Assembly (NCBI GenBank): GCA_016700335.1
Contig: CP065014.1
Coordinates: 1,339,001-1,403,000 of the forward strand
DNA length: 64,000 nucleotides
From: Chlorobiota bacterium
Lineage (GTDB): Bacteria; Bacteroidota; Ignavibacteria; OLB7
Direction: 5' to 3'
The position numbers and the translations under genes are program-made. Shown one piece after another: positions 8,468 to 16,803 of this stretch; within the stretch, counting starts at the first letter, position 1; each line of letters opens with the position of its first letter. The notes under the pieces are model-generated. The model was not told where the DNA came from. It searched no databases and saw only the letters and a list, made by a program, of their open reading frames with translations.

Positions 8468-9586
8468 TTAGTTTCGTTCAATTCTAAAAAGATTAAATAT
8501 TCCAATACTTAAAAAAAACAAATTAGTAATCCAAGCTCCAATAATTGGGATTAAAACTCCGCTATAACATAATGCTTTTGTAACTTCACTAAATACAAGA
8601 AACATTGCACTAATTAAAGCTCCAATACCAATTTGCATTGCAGCTCCACTTTTTCTTTGATTTGATGAGAATGGGATTCCAAAAAAAGCTACAATAAATG
8701 GAGCAAAAGAAAATGAAATTCTACTATAATATTCTACTAAAAGTTTGATAACATCCCTTCCTCCAGATTTTTCATTTTCAATTCTTTCATTCAATTCAGT
8801 TAAAGTTAACTCAGTCTCTTTATACTGTGATAAATCTAATTTACTAGGTTCTACTTTTAAAAATGGAATTAATTTTTCTGAAAAACTAGTAGAATAAATT
8901 TTTAATGGATCGGATAAATTCCTTGAAACTCCATTAATTAAAATCCATGATTTTTTTAAAGAATCATATTTAATTTCATCAGCATCTATTCTTTCAACAA
9001 TTAGTAAAGGGTTATATTTTACTTTTGGATCAAATAAATTTAAATTAACATTTTTAAATTTTTCGACTGAAACATTTCTACCAATATTTTGATTTGGATT
9101 AAATGATTCAAAAATTATTGAAGTGTTGGCTGAAACTCTCATTGAAATATTTGTTTGGGTACCTAACATATTTCTGCCAAGATATTCTCTATCTATAGTA
9201 AATCTTTGTTTGTTAGTTAAAGGAACTAACCATCCATTAAAATAAGTCATAACAAAACTTAGTATTAAACTAAATAATAACACTGGTAAAACAATTCTAG
9301 GTATGCTTCTTCCTCCAGCTCTTATGGCAGTTAGCTCGTGGGTAGAATCCAATTTACCAATTGTAAATAAACCTGCAATTAAAACCGAAATAGGGATTAC
9401 TAAATGAATTATATCAGGAATATAATTTAGATAATATTTGAATATAATATTTATTCCTGCATTATGATCAAAAAAATTGTCAAGGTTTTCAATTAAATCG
9501 ACAGTAATGTATATTATTAAAAAAGCTAATATTGCAAAGAAAAAAGTGTTAGCAAATTGTTTGAGAATATATCTATCTATTATCAC
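8468..9586 (-). CDS. LptF/LptG family permease (YjgP/YjgQ)
   Basis: A 372-residue membrane protein with three N-terminal spans (about 12-32, 55-77, 97-120) and three C-terminal spans (about 285-370) flanking a soluble beta-rich domain. This is the layout of LptF/LptG. The opening IIDRYILKQFANTFFFAILAFL, the TIGKLDSTHELTAIRAGGRS loop that docks with the LptB ATPase, and FNGWLVPLTNKQR before the periplasmic domain are characteristic. It belongs to the inner-membrane LptB2FG complex that extracts lipopolysaccharide and sends it to the outer membrane. Only one copy is visible here; whether it plays the F or G part cannot be decided by eye. It is divergent from the following lipoprotein gene. Confidence 0.9.
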   Translation of the reverse strand: MIIDRYILKQFANTFFFAILAFLIIYITVDLIENLDNFFDHNAGINIIFKYYLNYIPDIIHLVIPISVLIAGLFTIGKLDSTHELTAIRAGGRSIPRIVLPVLLFSLILSFVMTYFNGWLVPLTNKQRFTIDREYLGRNMLGTQTNISMRVSANTSIIFESFNPNQNIGRNVSVEKFKNVNLNLFDPKVKYNPLLIVERIDADEIKYDSLKKSWILINGVSRNLSDPLKIYSTSFSEKLIPFLKVEPSKLDLSQYKETELTLTELNERIENEKSGGRDVIKLLVEYYSRISFSFAPFIVAFFGIPFSSNQRKSGAAMQIGIGALISAMFLVFSEVTKALCYSGVLIPIIGAWITNLFFLSIGIFNLFRIERN

Positions 9587-9600
9587 GTTTAATAATTCAA

Positions 9601-9633
9601 TTTGTTAATAAAATATTTTATTTTGTAAATTTG
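9601..9633 (+). promoter_or_regulatory. Possible promoter of the 9684 lipoprotein gene
   Basis: TTTG at 9601-9604 and TAAATTTG at 9626-9633 match the Bacteroidota -33/-7 elements, but the spacer is 21 nt rather than 19. The -7 element ends 50 nt before the ATG. Confidence 0.4.
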
Positions 9634-9683
9634 TAAAAATCTAATAAAACTAAAACACAATTTATTAAAATTAATTCTCTACA

Positions 9684-10187
9684 ATGAATAAAATTATTTT
9701 TATACTATCATTTTCAATATTAATTACCTCTTGTGGTAAACAAAATGGAATCCCTTCAACTACTCAAAAGGAAGTAGTAAAAACCGAACAAGAAAAGAAA
9801 GAAGAAGCAATTGCAAATCCATATTCAAACACCAGCAATGCTCCAGATAATAGCACACAAGCGGATGTCAAGAAAGGTGATATTGCAGTTCCAATGTCAA
9901 ATGGAAAGTCCAGACCTCATCCAGCAGGTGATATTGCAAGCTTTTCAAAACTTTCTGATATGATGTCTCATATGTTAATACCTTTTGAAAATGCATCTAA
10001 AGCAATGAAAGAAGGTAAAGATCCTAATGCAGCAAAAGCTGTTGAAATGATGGGGATTGATATAAATTTAATATCTGAAAGAATTCAAGGGATGTATTCA
10101 AGAATGACTGAACCAGAGAAAAAATTATATGATGAGTTAAAAGTTAAGTTTGATGCAATTAAATCTTCAAATGAAGTCAAAAAGTAA
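9684..10187 (+). CDS. Hypothetical lipoprotein
   Basis: A 167-residue protein with a lipoprotein signal peptide ending in ITSC (Cys at residue 17). Residues 25-95 are a low-complexity Lys/Glu/Asn/Ser/Pro linker with no hydrophobic segments. Residues about 95-165 look alpha-helical (FSKLSDMMSHMLIPFENASKAM, then ISERIQGMYSRMTEPEKKLYDELKVKFDAI). I do not recognise the family. The layout, an anchored flexible stalk carrying a small helical domain, fits a periplasmic or surface structural protein. The gene stands alone between divergent lptF/G and convergent surE, and shares a bidirectional terminator with surE. Confidence 0.75.
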   Translation: MNKIIFILSFSILITSCGKQNGIPSTTQKEVVKTEQEKKEEAIANPYSNTSNAPDNSTQADVKKGDIAVPMSNGKSRPHPAGDIASFSKLSDMMSHMLIPFENASKAMKEGKDPNAAKAVEMMGIDINLISERIQGMYSRMTEPEKKLYDELKVKFDAIKSSNEVKK

Positions 10188-10200
10188 ATATAAAATAATA

Positions 10201-10235
10201 AATAATCCTTCAATAATTACTATTGAAGGATTATT
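10201..10235. terminator. Bidirectional terminator between the lipoprotein gene and surE
   Basis: A perfect 15-bp inverted repeat (AATAATCCTTCAATA / TATTGAAGGATTATT) with a 5-nt loop, placed between two convergent stop codons. On the plus strand it runs into TTTTATTT; the minus-strand side is A/T-rich. Confidence 0.85.
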
Positions 10236-10236
10236 T

Positions 10237-10998
10237 TTATTTAAGATCTTTTATAGAATCTTTTAAATAATCTAGTGAACTATAATTAGTAATTCGTGTA
10301 TGTATTGGTGTAATTGAAATGTAACCATCTCTTAAAGCAATATCATCAGAATTCTCATCACCTTCTAATATATAATTTCCAGTTAGCCAATAATATTCCC
10401 TTCCAAGTGGATCTATTCTTTTTTCATAAGTATCATTCCAATATGAATCACCTTGAGTTGTAATTTTAAACCCTTTAATATCTAACTCTGAAATTGCAGG
10501 TACATTTACATTTAATAATGTTTTGATTGGGAATGGATTATCAATAAAATGACTAACTAATTTTGATGCAATCTTTGCAGCATATTCAAAATCAGCATTC
10601 TCCAAAACTGAGTCAAGAGAAATTGCCATAGATGGGATTCTTAACATTGTACCTTCAGTTGCAGCTGAAACAGTACCAGAGTACATTATAGAATTTGCAG
10701 TATTTCTACCATGATTAATTCCACTCAATATAAAATCTGGTTTGAAACCAATTATTTTAGATAAAGCCAATTTAACACAATCAGATGGTGTTCCATTTAC
10801 TGAATAGCCAAAATGTGAACCATTTTTGTTAAAATTACTACATCTTAGTGTATTTGAAATTGTAATAGCATGACCAACTGCTGATTGTTGATTATCTGGT
10901 GCAACAACTTCTACATTATAGTATTTTCTTAATTCAGTTACCAAACAATAAATTCCATTAGAATCTATTCCATCATCATTACTTACAAGTATATTCAT
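10237..10998 (-). CDS. surE: 5'/3'-nucleotidase SurE
   Basis: A 253-residue metal-dependent nucleotidase. The N-terminus MNILVSNDDGIDSNG carries the Asp-Asp metal ligands, PDNQQSAVGHAI has the conserved Ser, and SGINHGRNTANSIMYSGTVSAA has the Asn ligand and phosphate-binding loop. The frame extends seven codons upstream (MLNKFNF), but SurE proteins start right at MNILV, so the ATG at 10998 is chosen. The enzyme dephosphorylates nucleoside 5'- and 3'-monophosphates in the cytoplasm and is linked to stationary-phase and stress survival in other bacteria. It is a single gene, divergent across a long AT-rich spacer from carA. Confidence 0.93.
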   Translation of the reverse strand: MNILVSNDDGIDSNGIYCLVTELRKYYNVEVVAPDNQQSAVGHAITISNTLRCSNFNKNGSHFGYSVNGTPSDCVKLALSKIIGFKPDFILSGINHGRNTANSIMYSGTVSAATEGTMLRIPSMAISLDSVLENADFEYAAKIASKLVSHFIDNPFPIKTLLNVNVPAISELDIKGFKITTQGDSYWNDTYEKRIDPLGREYYWLTGNYILEGDENSDDIALRDGYISITPIHTRITNYSSLDYLKDSIKDLK

Positions 10999-11163
10999 AA
11001 AATTAAATTTATTTAACAAAGAAATATTTAAAAAAATTAAAAAAAATTAAACTAAAAAAACTATAATTATCTTCTAAAAATAAATTATATAAATTTAACA
11101 ATGAGTACAATCAATACCTTAATTATCTATCTTCAATAATTTACTTTAGAACTAATAGAAATT

Positions 11164-11187
11164 ATTGTTTATTTGAACATAAACAAT
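11164..11187. repeat. Inverted repeat in the surE-carA spacer
   Basis: ATTGTTTAT and ATAAACAAT form a perfect 9-bp inverted repeat around a 6-nt centre. There is no T run on either side beyond the general AT-richness, so it is more like an operator or chance palindrome than a terminator. Confidence 0.4.
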
Positions 11188-11481
11188 TTTATTAAGATAT
11201 CATTAATAAGAGTATTTACGATACTTCTAAACAATTGTAGATCAAATAATTTTGGTACTAAATTAAAATAATTATTGGATAAAATCAAAAAGAATGAAAC
11301 CAAGTTTTCAAGTTATTTCAAGGATTTAGCAATACTAATCGATTATAGGAGTATTATTCATGATTAGATTTTAGTATAAAAAATTATTCAATTTTAGTTA
11401 ATATTCAAACAAATTAAAATTTAATTTTTAAATAAATTATCTCAAATTTAATTTCTAAAACAGTATTCATACTTAATTAAT

Positions 11482-11489
11482 TATCTTTG
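11482..11489 (+). promoter_or_regulatory. Probable -7 element of carA
   Basis: TATCTTTG matches TAnnTTTG and ends 17 nt before the carA ATG. No TTTG is seen at -33, so support is partial. Confidence 0.45.
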
Positions 11490-11506
11490 TATCTAAATTT
11501 TAATAA

Positions 11507-12646
11507 ATGCCTTTTAATAAAATAAAAGCTAGATTAGCTTTAGAAAACGGAACAATATTTTCTGGTTATGGTTTTGGAGCTATTTCAGAAAATTCAGAAG
11601 GGGAAGTTGTTTTCAATACTTCAATTACTGGTTATCAAGAAATACTAACAGATCCAAGTTATACTGGGCAAATAGTAACAATGACCTATCCTCATATTGG
11701 AAACGTTGGTGTAAATCAATTTGATGTTGAGTCTCATAAAATGTATGCTTCTGGTATGATTGTTAAAGAGATTTCAAGAATTCGTTCAAATTGGAGAAGT
11801 GAATTTTCTATTCAAGAGTATTTTGAAAAGTATAATGTATTGGGAATTGAAGGTATTGATACTAGAATGCTTACTAAGATTTTAAGAAGTGAAGGCTCAA
11901 TGCGTGGAATTATTACTTGTTCAAGTATATCAGATGAAGAATTGATTTTCAATACTAAGCAAGTTAGAGATATGAATGGATTAGATTTAGTAAGTGAAGT
12001 GTCTTGTAAAAAAATCTTTTCTTTTGAACCAAAAGATAAAAGTGGTTATAAAATAGATAATTTAAAAGGATTCGTTCCCTTAAAGAAATTTAAAGTAGTT
12101 GTATTGGATTTCGGTGTAAAATTTAATATTCTTGAAAGGCTTAGTAATTATGGTTGTGATTTGATTATTGTTCCATCAAATACTTCTTCAAGTGATATTT
12201 TGGAATTAAATCCAGATGGAATATTCTTATCAAACGGACCCGGCGACCCAGATGCAGTAAAGTATGCTATTGAAACTATAAAAGAACTAATTGGGAAAAA
12301 ACCAATTTTCGGTATTTGTTTGGGGCATCAATTAATTTCGCTTGCATTAGGTGGAAGAACATTTAAGATGAAATTTGGTCACAGAGGTTCAAATCATCCT
12401 GTACAGAATTTAAAAAATAATACAAATGAAATAACTTCTCAGAATCATGGATTTGCTGTTGATATAAATTCATTAGATAATTTAAAAGTTGATATAACTC
12501 ACATTAATTTAAACGATATGACTGTTGAAGGATTAAGGCATATTGAAAAAAAATTATTTTGTGTTCAATATCACCCAGAGGCAGGACCTGGACCTCACGA
12601 TTCAGATTATTTGTTTAAAGAATTTATTGAGTTAATGAATAATTAA
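11507..12646 (+). CDS. carA: Carbamoyl-phosphate synthase small (glutaminase) subunit
   Basis: A 379-residue protein of full family length. The N-terminal CPSase_sm_chain domain (1-150) contains LENGTIFSGYGFGA, EVVFNTSITGYQEILTDPSYTGQIVTMTYPHIGNVG in pieces, and the GIDTRMLTKILR segment. The C-terminal class I glutamine amidotransferase domain (about 195-379) has the nucleophile Cys in IFGICLGHQL and the His-Glu pair in CVQYHPEA. It hydrolyses glutamine and passes ammonia to CarB for carbamoyl phosphate, used in pyrimidine and arginine synthesis. carB is not adjacent; the next gene is tRNA-Arg(CCT), 24 nt downstream and probably cotranscribed. Confidence 0.96.
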   Translation: MPFNKIKARLALENGTIFSGYGFGAISENSEGEVVFNTSITGYQEILTDPSYTGQIVTMTYPHIGNVGVNQFDVESHKMYASGMIVKEISRIRSNWRSEFSIQEYFEKYNVLGIEGIDTRMLTKILRSEGSMRGIITCSSISDEELIFNTKQVRDMNGLDLVSEVSCKKIFSFEPKDKSGYKIDNLKGFVPLKKFKVVVLDFGVKFNILERLSNYGCDLIIVPSNTSSSDILELNPDGIFLSNGPGDPDAVKYAIETIKELIGKKPIFGICLGHQLISLALGGRTFKMKFGHRGSNHPVQNLKNNTNEITSQNHGFAVDINSLDNLKVDITHINLNDMTVEGLRHIEKKLFCVQYHPEAGPGPHDSDYLFKEFIELMNN

Positions 12647-12670
12647 TAATTTTAATTTTATTAAAAAATT

Positions 12671-12744
12671 GGTTCCGTAGTTCAGCTGGACAGAACGCAA
12701 GTTTCCTAAACTTGATGCCACAGGTTCGAGTCCTGTCGGGACCA
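12671..12744 (+). tRNA. tRNA-Arg (anticodon CCT)
   Basis: Acceptor GGTTCCG/CGGGACC, anticodon stem CAAGT/ACTTG with loop TTCCTAA (anticodon CCT at 12705-12707), and a T-arm with loop TTCGAGT. Discriminator A; CCA not encoded. It reads AGG codons. A partial copy of its 3' end occurs at 14227-14245. Confidence 0.94.
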
Positions 12745-12785
12745 CATATAAGTTAATTGAAAGAAATTTAAATTAACTATTATTT

Positions 12786-12822
12786 AACAGAAGCTCGCAT
12801 TTATGCGGGCTTCTTCTGTTTT
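12786..12822 (+). terminator. Intrinsic terminator after tRNA-Arg(CCT)
   Basis: The stem GAAGCTCGCA / TGCGGGCTTC pairs with one G-T wobble around a 4-nt loop and is followed by TTCTGTTTT. Flanking ACAG/CTGT extends the stem imperfectly. Confidence 0.75.
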
Positions 12823-12851
12823 AATGTAAAAGATGATTTATTTAGATTAAC

Positions 12852-12917
12852 TTAACTTAAGTTAATTTGGTACCTTATTTGGCAATTATTTATATTAGAT
12901 AAGATATTAGTGCCAAA
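12852..12917. promoter_or_regulatory. Palindrome and TTTGG(T/C)AC repeats ahead of the integrase remnant
   Basis: A perfect 14-bp palindrome TTAACTTAAGTTAA (12852-12865) is followed by TTTGGTACC (12866-12874), TTTGGCA (12878-12884), and the inverted copy GTGCCAAA (12910-12917) just before the ATG of the integrase-like fragment. Repeated short sites of this kind upstream of an integrase gene may be recombinase arm sites or an autoregulatory operator; this is inference. Confidence 0.4.
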
Positions 12918-12920
12918 TTT

Positions 12921-13127
12921 ATGAAATACAATGATAGGTTTTATATTAAAACTCCTAATATTGAACACTCAGTTATATACTTTGATGTTAAATTTTTTTC
13001 AAACAGATTAAAATTTTCAACAGATTATAAAATTAGTACATATCATTAAGTCGTTTCTAAGCAAACTGTTAAAACTAATTCTAACAATAAATCTTATTTC
13101 ATTGCTGGAGATATAAATTCAAGATAG
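12921..13127 (+). pseudogene. Remnant of a tyrosine recombinase/integrase N-terminus
   Basis: Reading from the ATG gives MKYNDRFYIKTPNIEHSVIY and then FDVKFFSNRLKFSTDYKI before an in-frame TAA at 13047-13049. The same frame continues as VVSKQTVKTNSNNKSYFIAG and DINSR to a TAG at 13125-13127. The pattern 'FYxKxP...IYxxxxFxxxRLKxSTxxKI...KxQxVKxNS.....xINxR' resembles the Arm-DNA-binding N-terminal domain of Bacteroidota integrases. Nothing of the catalytic domain (R-H-R-Y motifs) can be found downstream before 13484, so the gene is broken and mostly deleted. Its position just after a tRNA gene supports the reading. The similarity was judged by eye only. Confidence 0.45.
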
Positions 13128-13421
13128 GGGGTCTGAAACATTGTCAAAGCCTAAGAAACAGTCATCATATTGTATATTTTGAGAAAATAAGATAGTTGAA
13201 TTGAATAAACATATTATAAACATGAAAAGTATGGTTATCAAACAAATATTTAAGTTAAAATCAAATTTTATTTTTAGATATTTTAGATTTATTTTTCATG
13301 TTGTAAAGAAATGTAATTTTATTTTTATTATATTTTAAATAATTACAGAACAAAATTAGATATTAGAAACATATTTGGATTCAAGTATTATTCTAAAAAA
13401 GTTATATTTAATTATTATATT

Positions 13422-13458
13422 ACAAACGGCTTATAAAGTATATTTACAAGCCGTTTGT
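13422..13458. terminator. Hairpin at the end of the truncated T9SS gene
   Basis: A 16-bp inverted repeat with one mismatch: ACAAACGGCTTATAAA pairs with TTTACAAGCCGTTTGT across a 5-nt loop. It lies 27 nt past the minus-strand stop codon at 13485. The minus-strand side lacks a clean T run, so termination is probable but not certain. Confidence 0.6.
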
Positions 13459-13484
13459 GTTTGTTCTGATTGCTTGATAATTAT

Positions 13485-14243
13485 TTATTTAGCAAGTATT
13501 ACTTTGTGAATAACTTTTTTGTCTTCAGTTATTAAATGTAAGAAATAAACTCCATTAGGTAAGTTAGCACATTTTAAATCAAATTTATATTCTCCTTCAG
13601 TTATAAATTTACTATACAATTCTTCTCTCATAAATTTACCGTTTTCATCGTATAGCATTATTTCTGTAATACTTCTTGTTGGCATAGTAAACTCAATTGT
13701 GGTGCTTGATTTGAATGGATTTGGCGTAACTTTTACTGCTAATATTTTAGTTTCAGATACTTCAGAAATTTTGAAAAATGGTGCTGGTAATTTACCAACT
13801 GGAGCTACTAAATCTGACACTAAAAATCTGTTCGGATATGCTACAGTATCACCTGGTAAATCAGTTGATGTAAGCCTCAAACAAAGTTTGTAATCTCCTG
13901 GTGGAAACTTCATTCCAAAATTAACAACTGTATCAAAAGATTTTTTGGTGTATGATATCGTAAATGAATCTATTATTTTCAAACTTCCTCCTACTATTGT
14001 TTTATCATATAATTCTACATAAACAGTTAAATTTTTTCCAGTTGGGGATGTACCAAAATAACTTCCATTTATTGAGTATCCAATATTTGTTGAATCTGAT
14101 GTATAAAAAAGTTTTGTGGACATTAAATTTTGTACATCTGAAATTGTATTTGATGGAGTATTTGGAATATGCCTCTTACTCATTATAACACGGCATAAAA
14201 TCAAGATATATCTAAATATTATGTACTCCTGTTGGGGGACCAC
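13485..14243 (-). pseudogene. 5'-truncated T9SS cargo gene (C-terminal fragment)
   Basis: The open frame encodes 252 residues. Residues about 170-252 are a clear T9SS type A sorting domain (KVTPNPFKSSTTIEFTMP, MLYDENGKFM, LKCANLPNGVYFLHLITEDK, KVILAK). Before it lies a beta-rich segment resembling a CARDB/Ig-like domain (about 40-150). T9SS cargo needs a Sec signal peptide, but the N-terminus (MVPQQEYIIFRYILILCRVI then MSKRHIPNTPSN) does not look like one, and the first codons are read from the tRNA-like sequence at 14227-14245. This suggests the gene lost its 5' part in a rearrangement at that site. It may be unexpressed. If translation starts internally at MSKRH, the product could not be exported. 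Confidence 0.7.
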
Positions 14244-14245
14244 AT
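14227..14245 (+). repeat. Partial copy of the tRNA-Arg(CCT) 3' end (candidate att site)
   Basis: TCCTGTTGGGGGACCACAT matches TCCTGTCGGGACCACAT at 12731-12747 (the T-arm and acceptor end of tRNA-Arg) with one substitution and two extra G residues. It is followed about 30 nt later by a hairpin (14275-14317) with a T tract, like a displaced tRNA end with its original terminator. In this AT-rich context a GC-rich match of this length is unlikely to be chance, but the indel leaves doubt. Confidence 0.45.
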
Positions 14246-14274
14246 TGTATTAGCTATTAAGCGGTTTACAGAGG

Positions 14275-14320
14275 AAGCTGAGTCACATTATGTGTCATTC
14301 ATTTATGAAATCAGCTTTTT
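14275..14320 (+). terminator. Possible terminator hairpin beyond the tRNA-like fragment
   Basis: AAGCTGA (14275-14281) pairs with TCAGCTT (14311-14317), followed by TTT. Inside is a second imperfect hairpin (GTCACA..TGTGTC). No intact gene upstream on the plus strand would need it today. Confidence 0.4.
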
Positions 14321-14458
14321 ATATTTGAATTAAATTTAGACTAAATGTGATCTAAATAATTTCCCTTGCTAATCTAAATTTCTTATAGGGTTTGAATTCA
14401 AAACTTTTTTTTATAATTTTAAAAAAGAAAATATTATACTTTCAAAATGTTTAGAAAC

Positions 14459-15025
14459 CTATCTTAGATTTTTAGGCATTAAATTATATCCTACATCTTC
14501 TAATTCTTCAAGCATTTTATCGTTTAATTTATTAAGTAAATATGTCTTAGCTGGTAATTTTGATTTTATTTTTGGTATGCTAATTAACCTGTTTTTTTTG
14601 TAGTCAAATTTATTCCAGTTAGCCTCATATATACCAGTTAATAAATTATAGCTCGAAGTTCCTGAACCATCATGAGTAGCATTTCCATATTGAATATTAT
14701 TGAACCCAATTAATTGAACTTGTTTTAAAGTAGTGCTAAACCTATATTTCAATATATTTTCACCTCTCATAAATTGAACATGAATTATAAGAATATTTCC
14801 TTTATTACTTAAAGTAGTTTCTTCTCCACCTAGAGTTAGTTTTTCAGTTATAAATTGCTTATTGTTTTGGCTTGATAACGAATATGAAAAATTATAACCA
14901 TTTTCAGAATTTGTAATTTTTACAAAATCAAGTATATTATCATTTTCAAAATCTAACTTTAAATCAAGTTGTGAAAATGCTGTAGAATTTAAGATAATTA
15001 TGAAAAATAAAAAGATTGTTTTCAT
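14459..15025 (-). CDS. Hypothetical secreted protein with a VCBS-like calcium motif
   Basis: A 188-residue protein with a Sec signal peptide (MKTIFLFFIIILNSTAFSQ, cleavage after about residue 19). The mature start LDLKLDFENDNILDFVKIT resembles one FG-GAP/VCBS repeat, where 'D.N.D..LD' loops bind calcium. The rest looks beta-rich, with a Gly/Ser turn (DGSGTSSY) near residue 125 and a basic helical end. No T9SS sorting domain or lipobox is present, so it is probably periplasmic or simply exported. I do not recognise the family. It stands alone on the minus strand next to the rearranged region, divergent from the FAD dehydrogenase gene. Confidence 0.7.
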   Translation of the reverse strand: MKTIFLFFIIILNSTAFSQLDLKLDFENDNILDFVKITNSENGYNFSYSLSSQNNKQFITEKLTLGGEETTLSNKGNILIIHVQFMRGENILKYRFSTTLKQVQLIGFNNIQYGNATHDGSGTSSYNLLTGIYEANWNKFDYKKNRLISIPKIKSKLPAKTYLLNKLNDKMLEELEDVGYNLMPKNLR

Positions 15026-15220
15026 GTTACTTGGTTTAAGTTTAAAATTATTTTTTTAAATGTAAATTTAAAAATAATGTTAAGTTTTAAAAAGAAAATA
15101 TTATTCTTGAAGAAACATTTTGTATTAATTTACTATAGTTAATTTTATCTATTGAGAATAAATTGATATTACTATTAACTTTTTATAAAGTAAATATATT
15201 TTTGGTTGGAATAATTTAAT

Positions 15221-16780
15221 ATGATAAATACTTGTGAAATAGCACTTCCTATAAATTTAGCAAATGATTCTTTACACCATAAAGTTATTGCATCAAAGTT
15301 ATTATCAATCTCGGTTGATAGTATTACATCATTAAAAATTCTAAAAAGATCAATTGATGCTCGCTCTAAAATTATTTTAATACGATTAAAAGTAGAAGTG
15401 ACTTTTAATGAACTAGCCAAAATTGAAATTGAAAATAGAACTAAATATTTCGATGTAAATTTAAATAAAAGAGTGATAATTGTAGGATCAGGTCCTGCTG
15501 GTCTTTTTTGTGCATTAAAGCTAATAGAATATGGTATCAAACCTATAATAATTGAAAGAGGAAAAGATGTAAGAGCAAGAAGATTTGATTTAGCAGCAAT
15601 TAACAAAAAAGGAATTGTAAATAATGATTCTAATTATTGTTTTGGGGAAGGTGGTGCTGGAACTTATTCTGATGGAAAACTTTATACTAGATCCACAAAA
15701 CGAGGGAATGTAAATGAAATTTTATCTGTCTTAGTTCAACATGGAGCAAGTCAAGATATTCTTATAGATGCACATCCGCACATAGGATCAAACATACTTC
15801 CAAAAGTTGTAAATGAAATAAGAAATACAATAATAGAATATGGTGGGGAATTCCATTTTAATGAAAGAGTTATTGATTTTATAATTGATAATAATATCAT
15901 AAAAGGGGCAATTACAAATTCTGGAAATGAGTATATAGGTGATTTTTTAGTTTTAGCTGTTGGACATTCATCAAGAGATATATTTAAACTGTTGAATGAT
16001 AAAAATATCTTAATCGAACCAAAGCCATTTGCATTAGGGGTTAGAATTGAACATCCTCAGAGTATAATTGATAGTGTTCAATATCATTGTGAAACTCGAG
16101 ATGATTTATTACCTCCAGCATCTTACAGCATGAATGCACAGAGTAATGGTAGGGGTGTTTTTTCTTTTTGTATGTGTCCTGGAGGGTTTATTGTTCCATC
16201 AGCAACTGCAAAAAATGAGTTGGTTGTTAATGGTATGTCGTTGTCAAATAGAGGTTCAAAATTTGCAAATTCAGGAGTTGTAGTTTCAGTTGAAATGAAT
16301 GATTTAATACCTTACAAAGTTTATGGAAATTTATCTGCTTTGCAATTTCAAAAAGAGGTTGAAGAAAAATCTGATATGTTTGGTGGTGGTTTGCAAGTTG
16401 CACCAGCACAAAGATTGATGGATTTTATTGAAGGAAAAACTTCTACAAATATGCCAGATTGCAGTTATAAGCCTGGTATTAATTCTATAAATTTGAAAAA
16501 TGTATTACCTAATTTTATACATAGTAGATTAGTTGATGGAATAAAACAATTTGGAAAAAAAATGAAAAGTTACTTAACAAATGAGGCTGTAATATTATCG
16601 ACTGAATCAAGAACTAGTTCTCCAGTTAAAATTCCAAGAGATAAGGAATTATTAAATCATTTGGTTATTTTAAATTTATTCCCATGTGGAGAGGGTGCAG
16701 GTTATGCTGGTGGTATTGTTTCTGCAGCTATTGATGGAGTTAGGGTTGCTGAACAAATCAATAATAGAAAATTTAGTTAA
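15221..16780 (+). CDS. FAD-dependent dehydrogenase, COG2509-like
   Basis: A 519-residue flavoprotein. Residues 1-80 form a small N-terminal domain typical of COG2509 proteins. The dinucleotide-binding motif VIIVGSGPAGLFCALKL starts at about residue 86. CFGEGGAGTYSDGKLYTR (about 142-160) and LAVGHSSRDIF (about 245) are hallmarks of this family, and the C-terminal PCGEGAGYAGGIVSAAIDGVRVAE is the second FAD-contacting segment. The physiological substrate is unknown, though related proteins are annotated as uncharacterised FAD-dependent dehydrogenases. It is cytoplasmic. It heads a run of six plus-strand genes with gaps of about 16-23 nt, reaching to the arginase-family gene, which suggests one operon. 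Confidence 0.88.
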   Translation: MINTCEIALPINLANDSLHHKVIASKLLSISVDSITSLKILKRSIDARSKIILIRLKVEVTFNELAKIEIENRTKYFDVNLNKRVIIVGSGPAGLFCALKLIEYGIKPIIIERGKDVRARRFDLAAINKKGIVNNDSNYCFGEGGAGTYSDGKLYTRSTKRGNVNEILSVLVQHGASQDILIDAHPHIGSNILPKVVNEIRNTIIEYGGEFHFNERVIDFIIDNNIIKGAITNSGNEYIGDFLVLAVGHSSRDIFKLLNDKNILIEPKPFALGVRIEHPQSIIDSVQYHCETRDDLLPPASYSMNAQSNGRGVFSFCMCPGGFIVPSATAKNELVVNGMSLSNRGSKFANSGVVVSVEMNDLIPYKVYGNLSALQFQKEVEEKSDMFGGGLQVAPAQRLMDFIEGKTSTNMPDCSYKPGINSINLKNVLPNFIHSRLVDGIKQFGKKMKSYLTNEAVILSTESRTSSPVKIPRDKELLNHLVILNLFPCGEGAGYAGGIVSAAIDGVRVAEQINNRKFS

Positions 16781-16803
16781 GGAAACTTTTAAGAATTAAT
16801 ACT

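Larger units (their letters stand above)
10999..11506. other. Long AT-rich intergenic region between surE and carA
   Basis: About 500 bp with stop codons in every frame and no gene I can support on either strand. It contains a 9-bp inverted repeat at 11164-11187, and near its end the carA -7 element. Base composition is even more AT-rich than the surrounding genes. No tRNA, riboswitch or protein remnant was recognised. Confidence 0.6.
12823..13484. other. Gene-poor remnant region downstream of tRNA-Arg(CCT)
   Basis: About 660 bp with no intact gene. The first third holds the palindrome/repeat cluster and the integrase remnant. The middle (about 13130-13420) is very AT-rich with stops in all frames and no recognisable protein. 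The last part holds a 16-bp hairpin at 13422-13458. The whole stretch is best read as a decaying integrated element, together with the truncated gene at 13485-14243. Confidence 0.5.
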
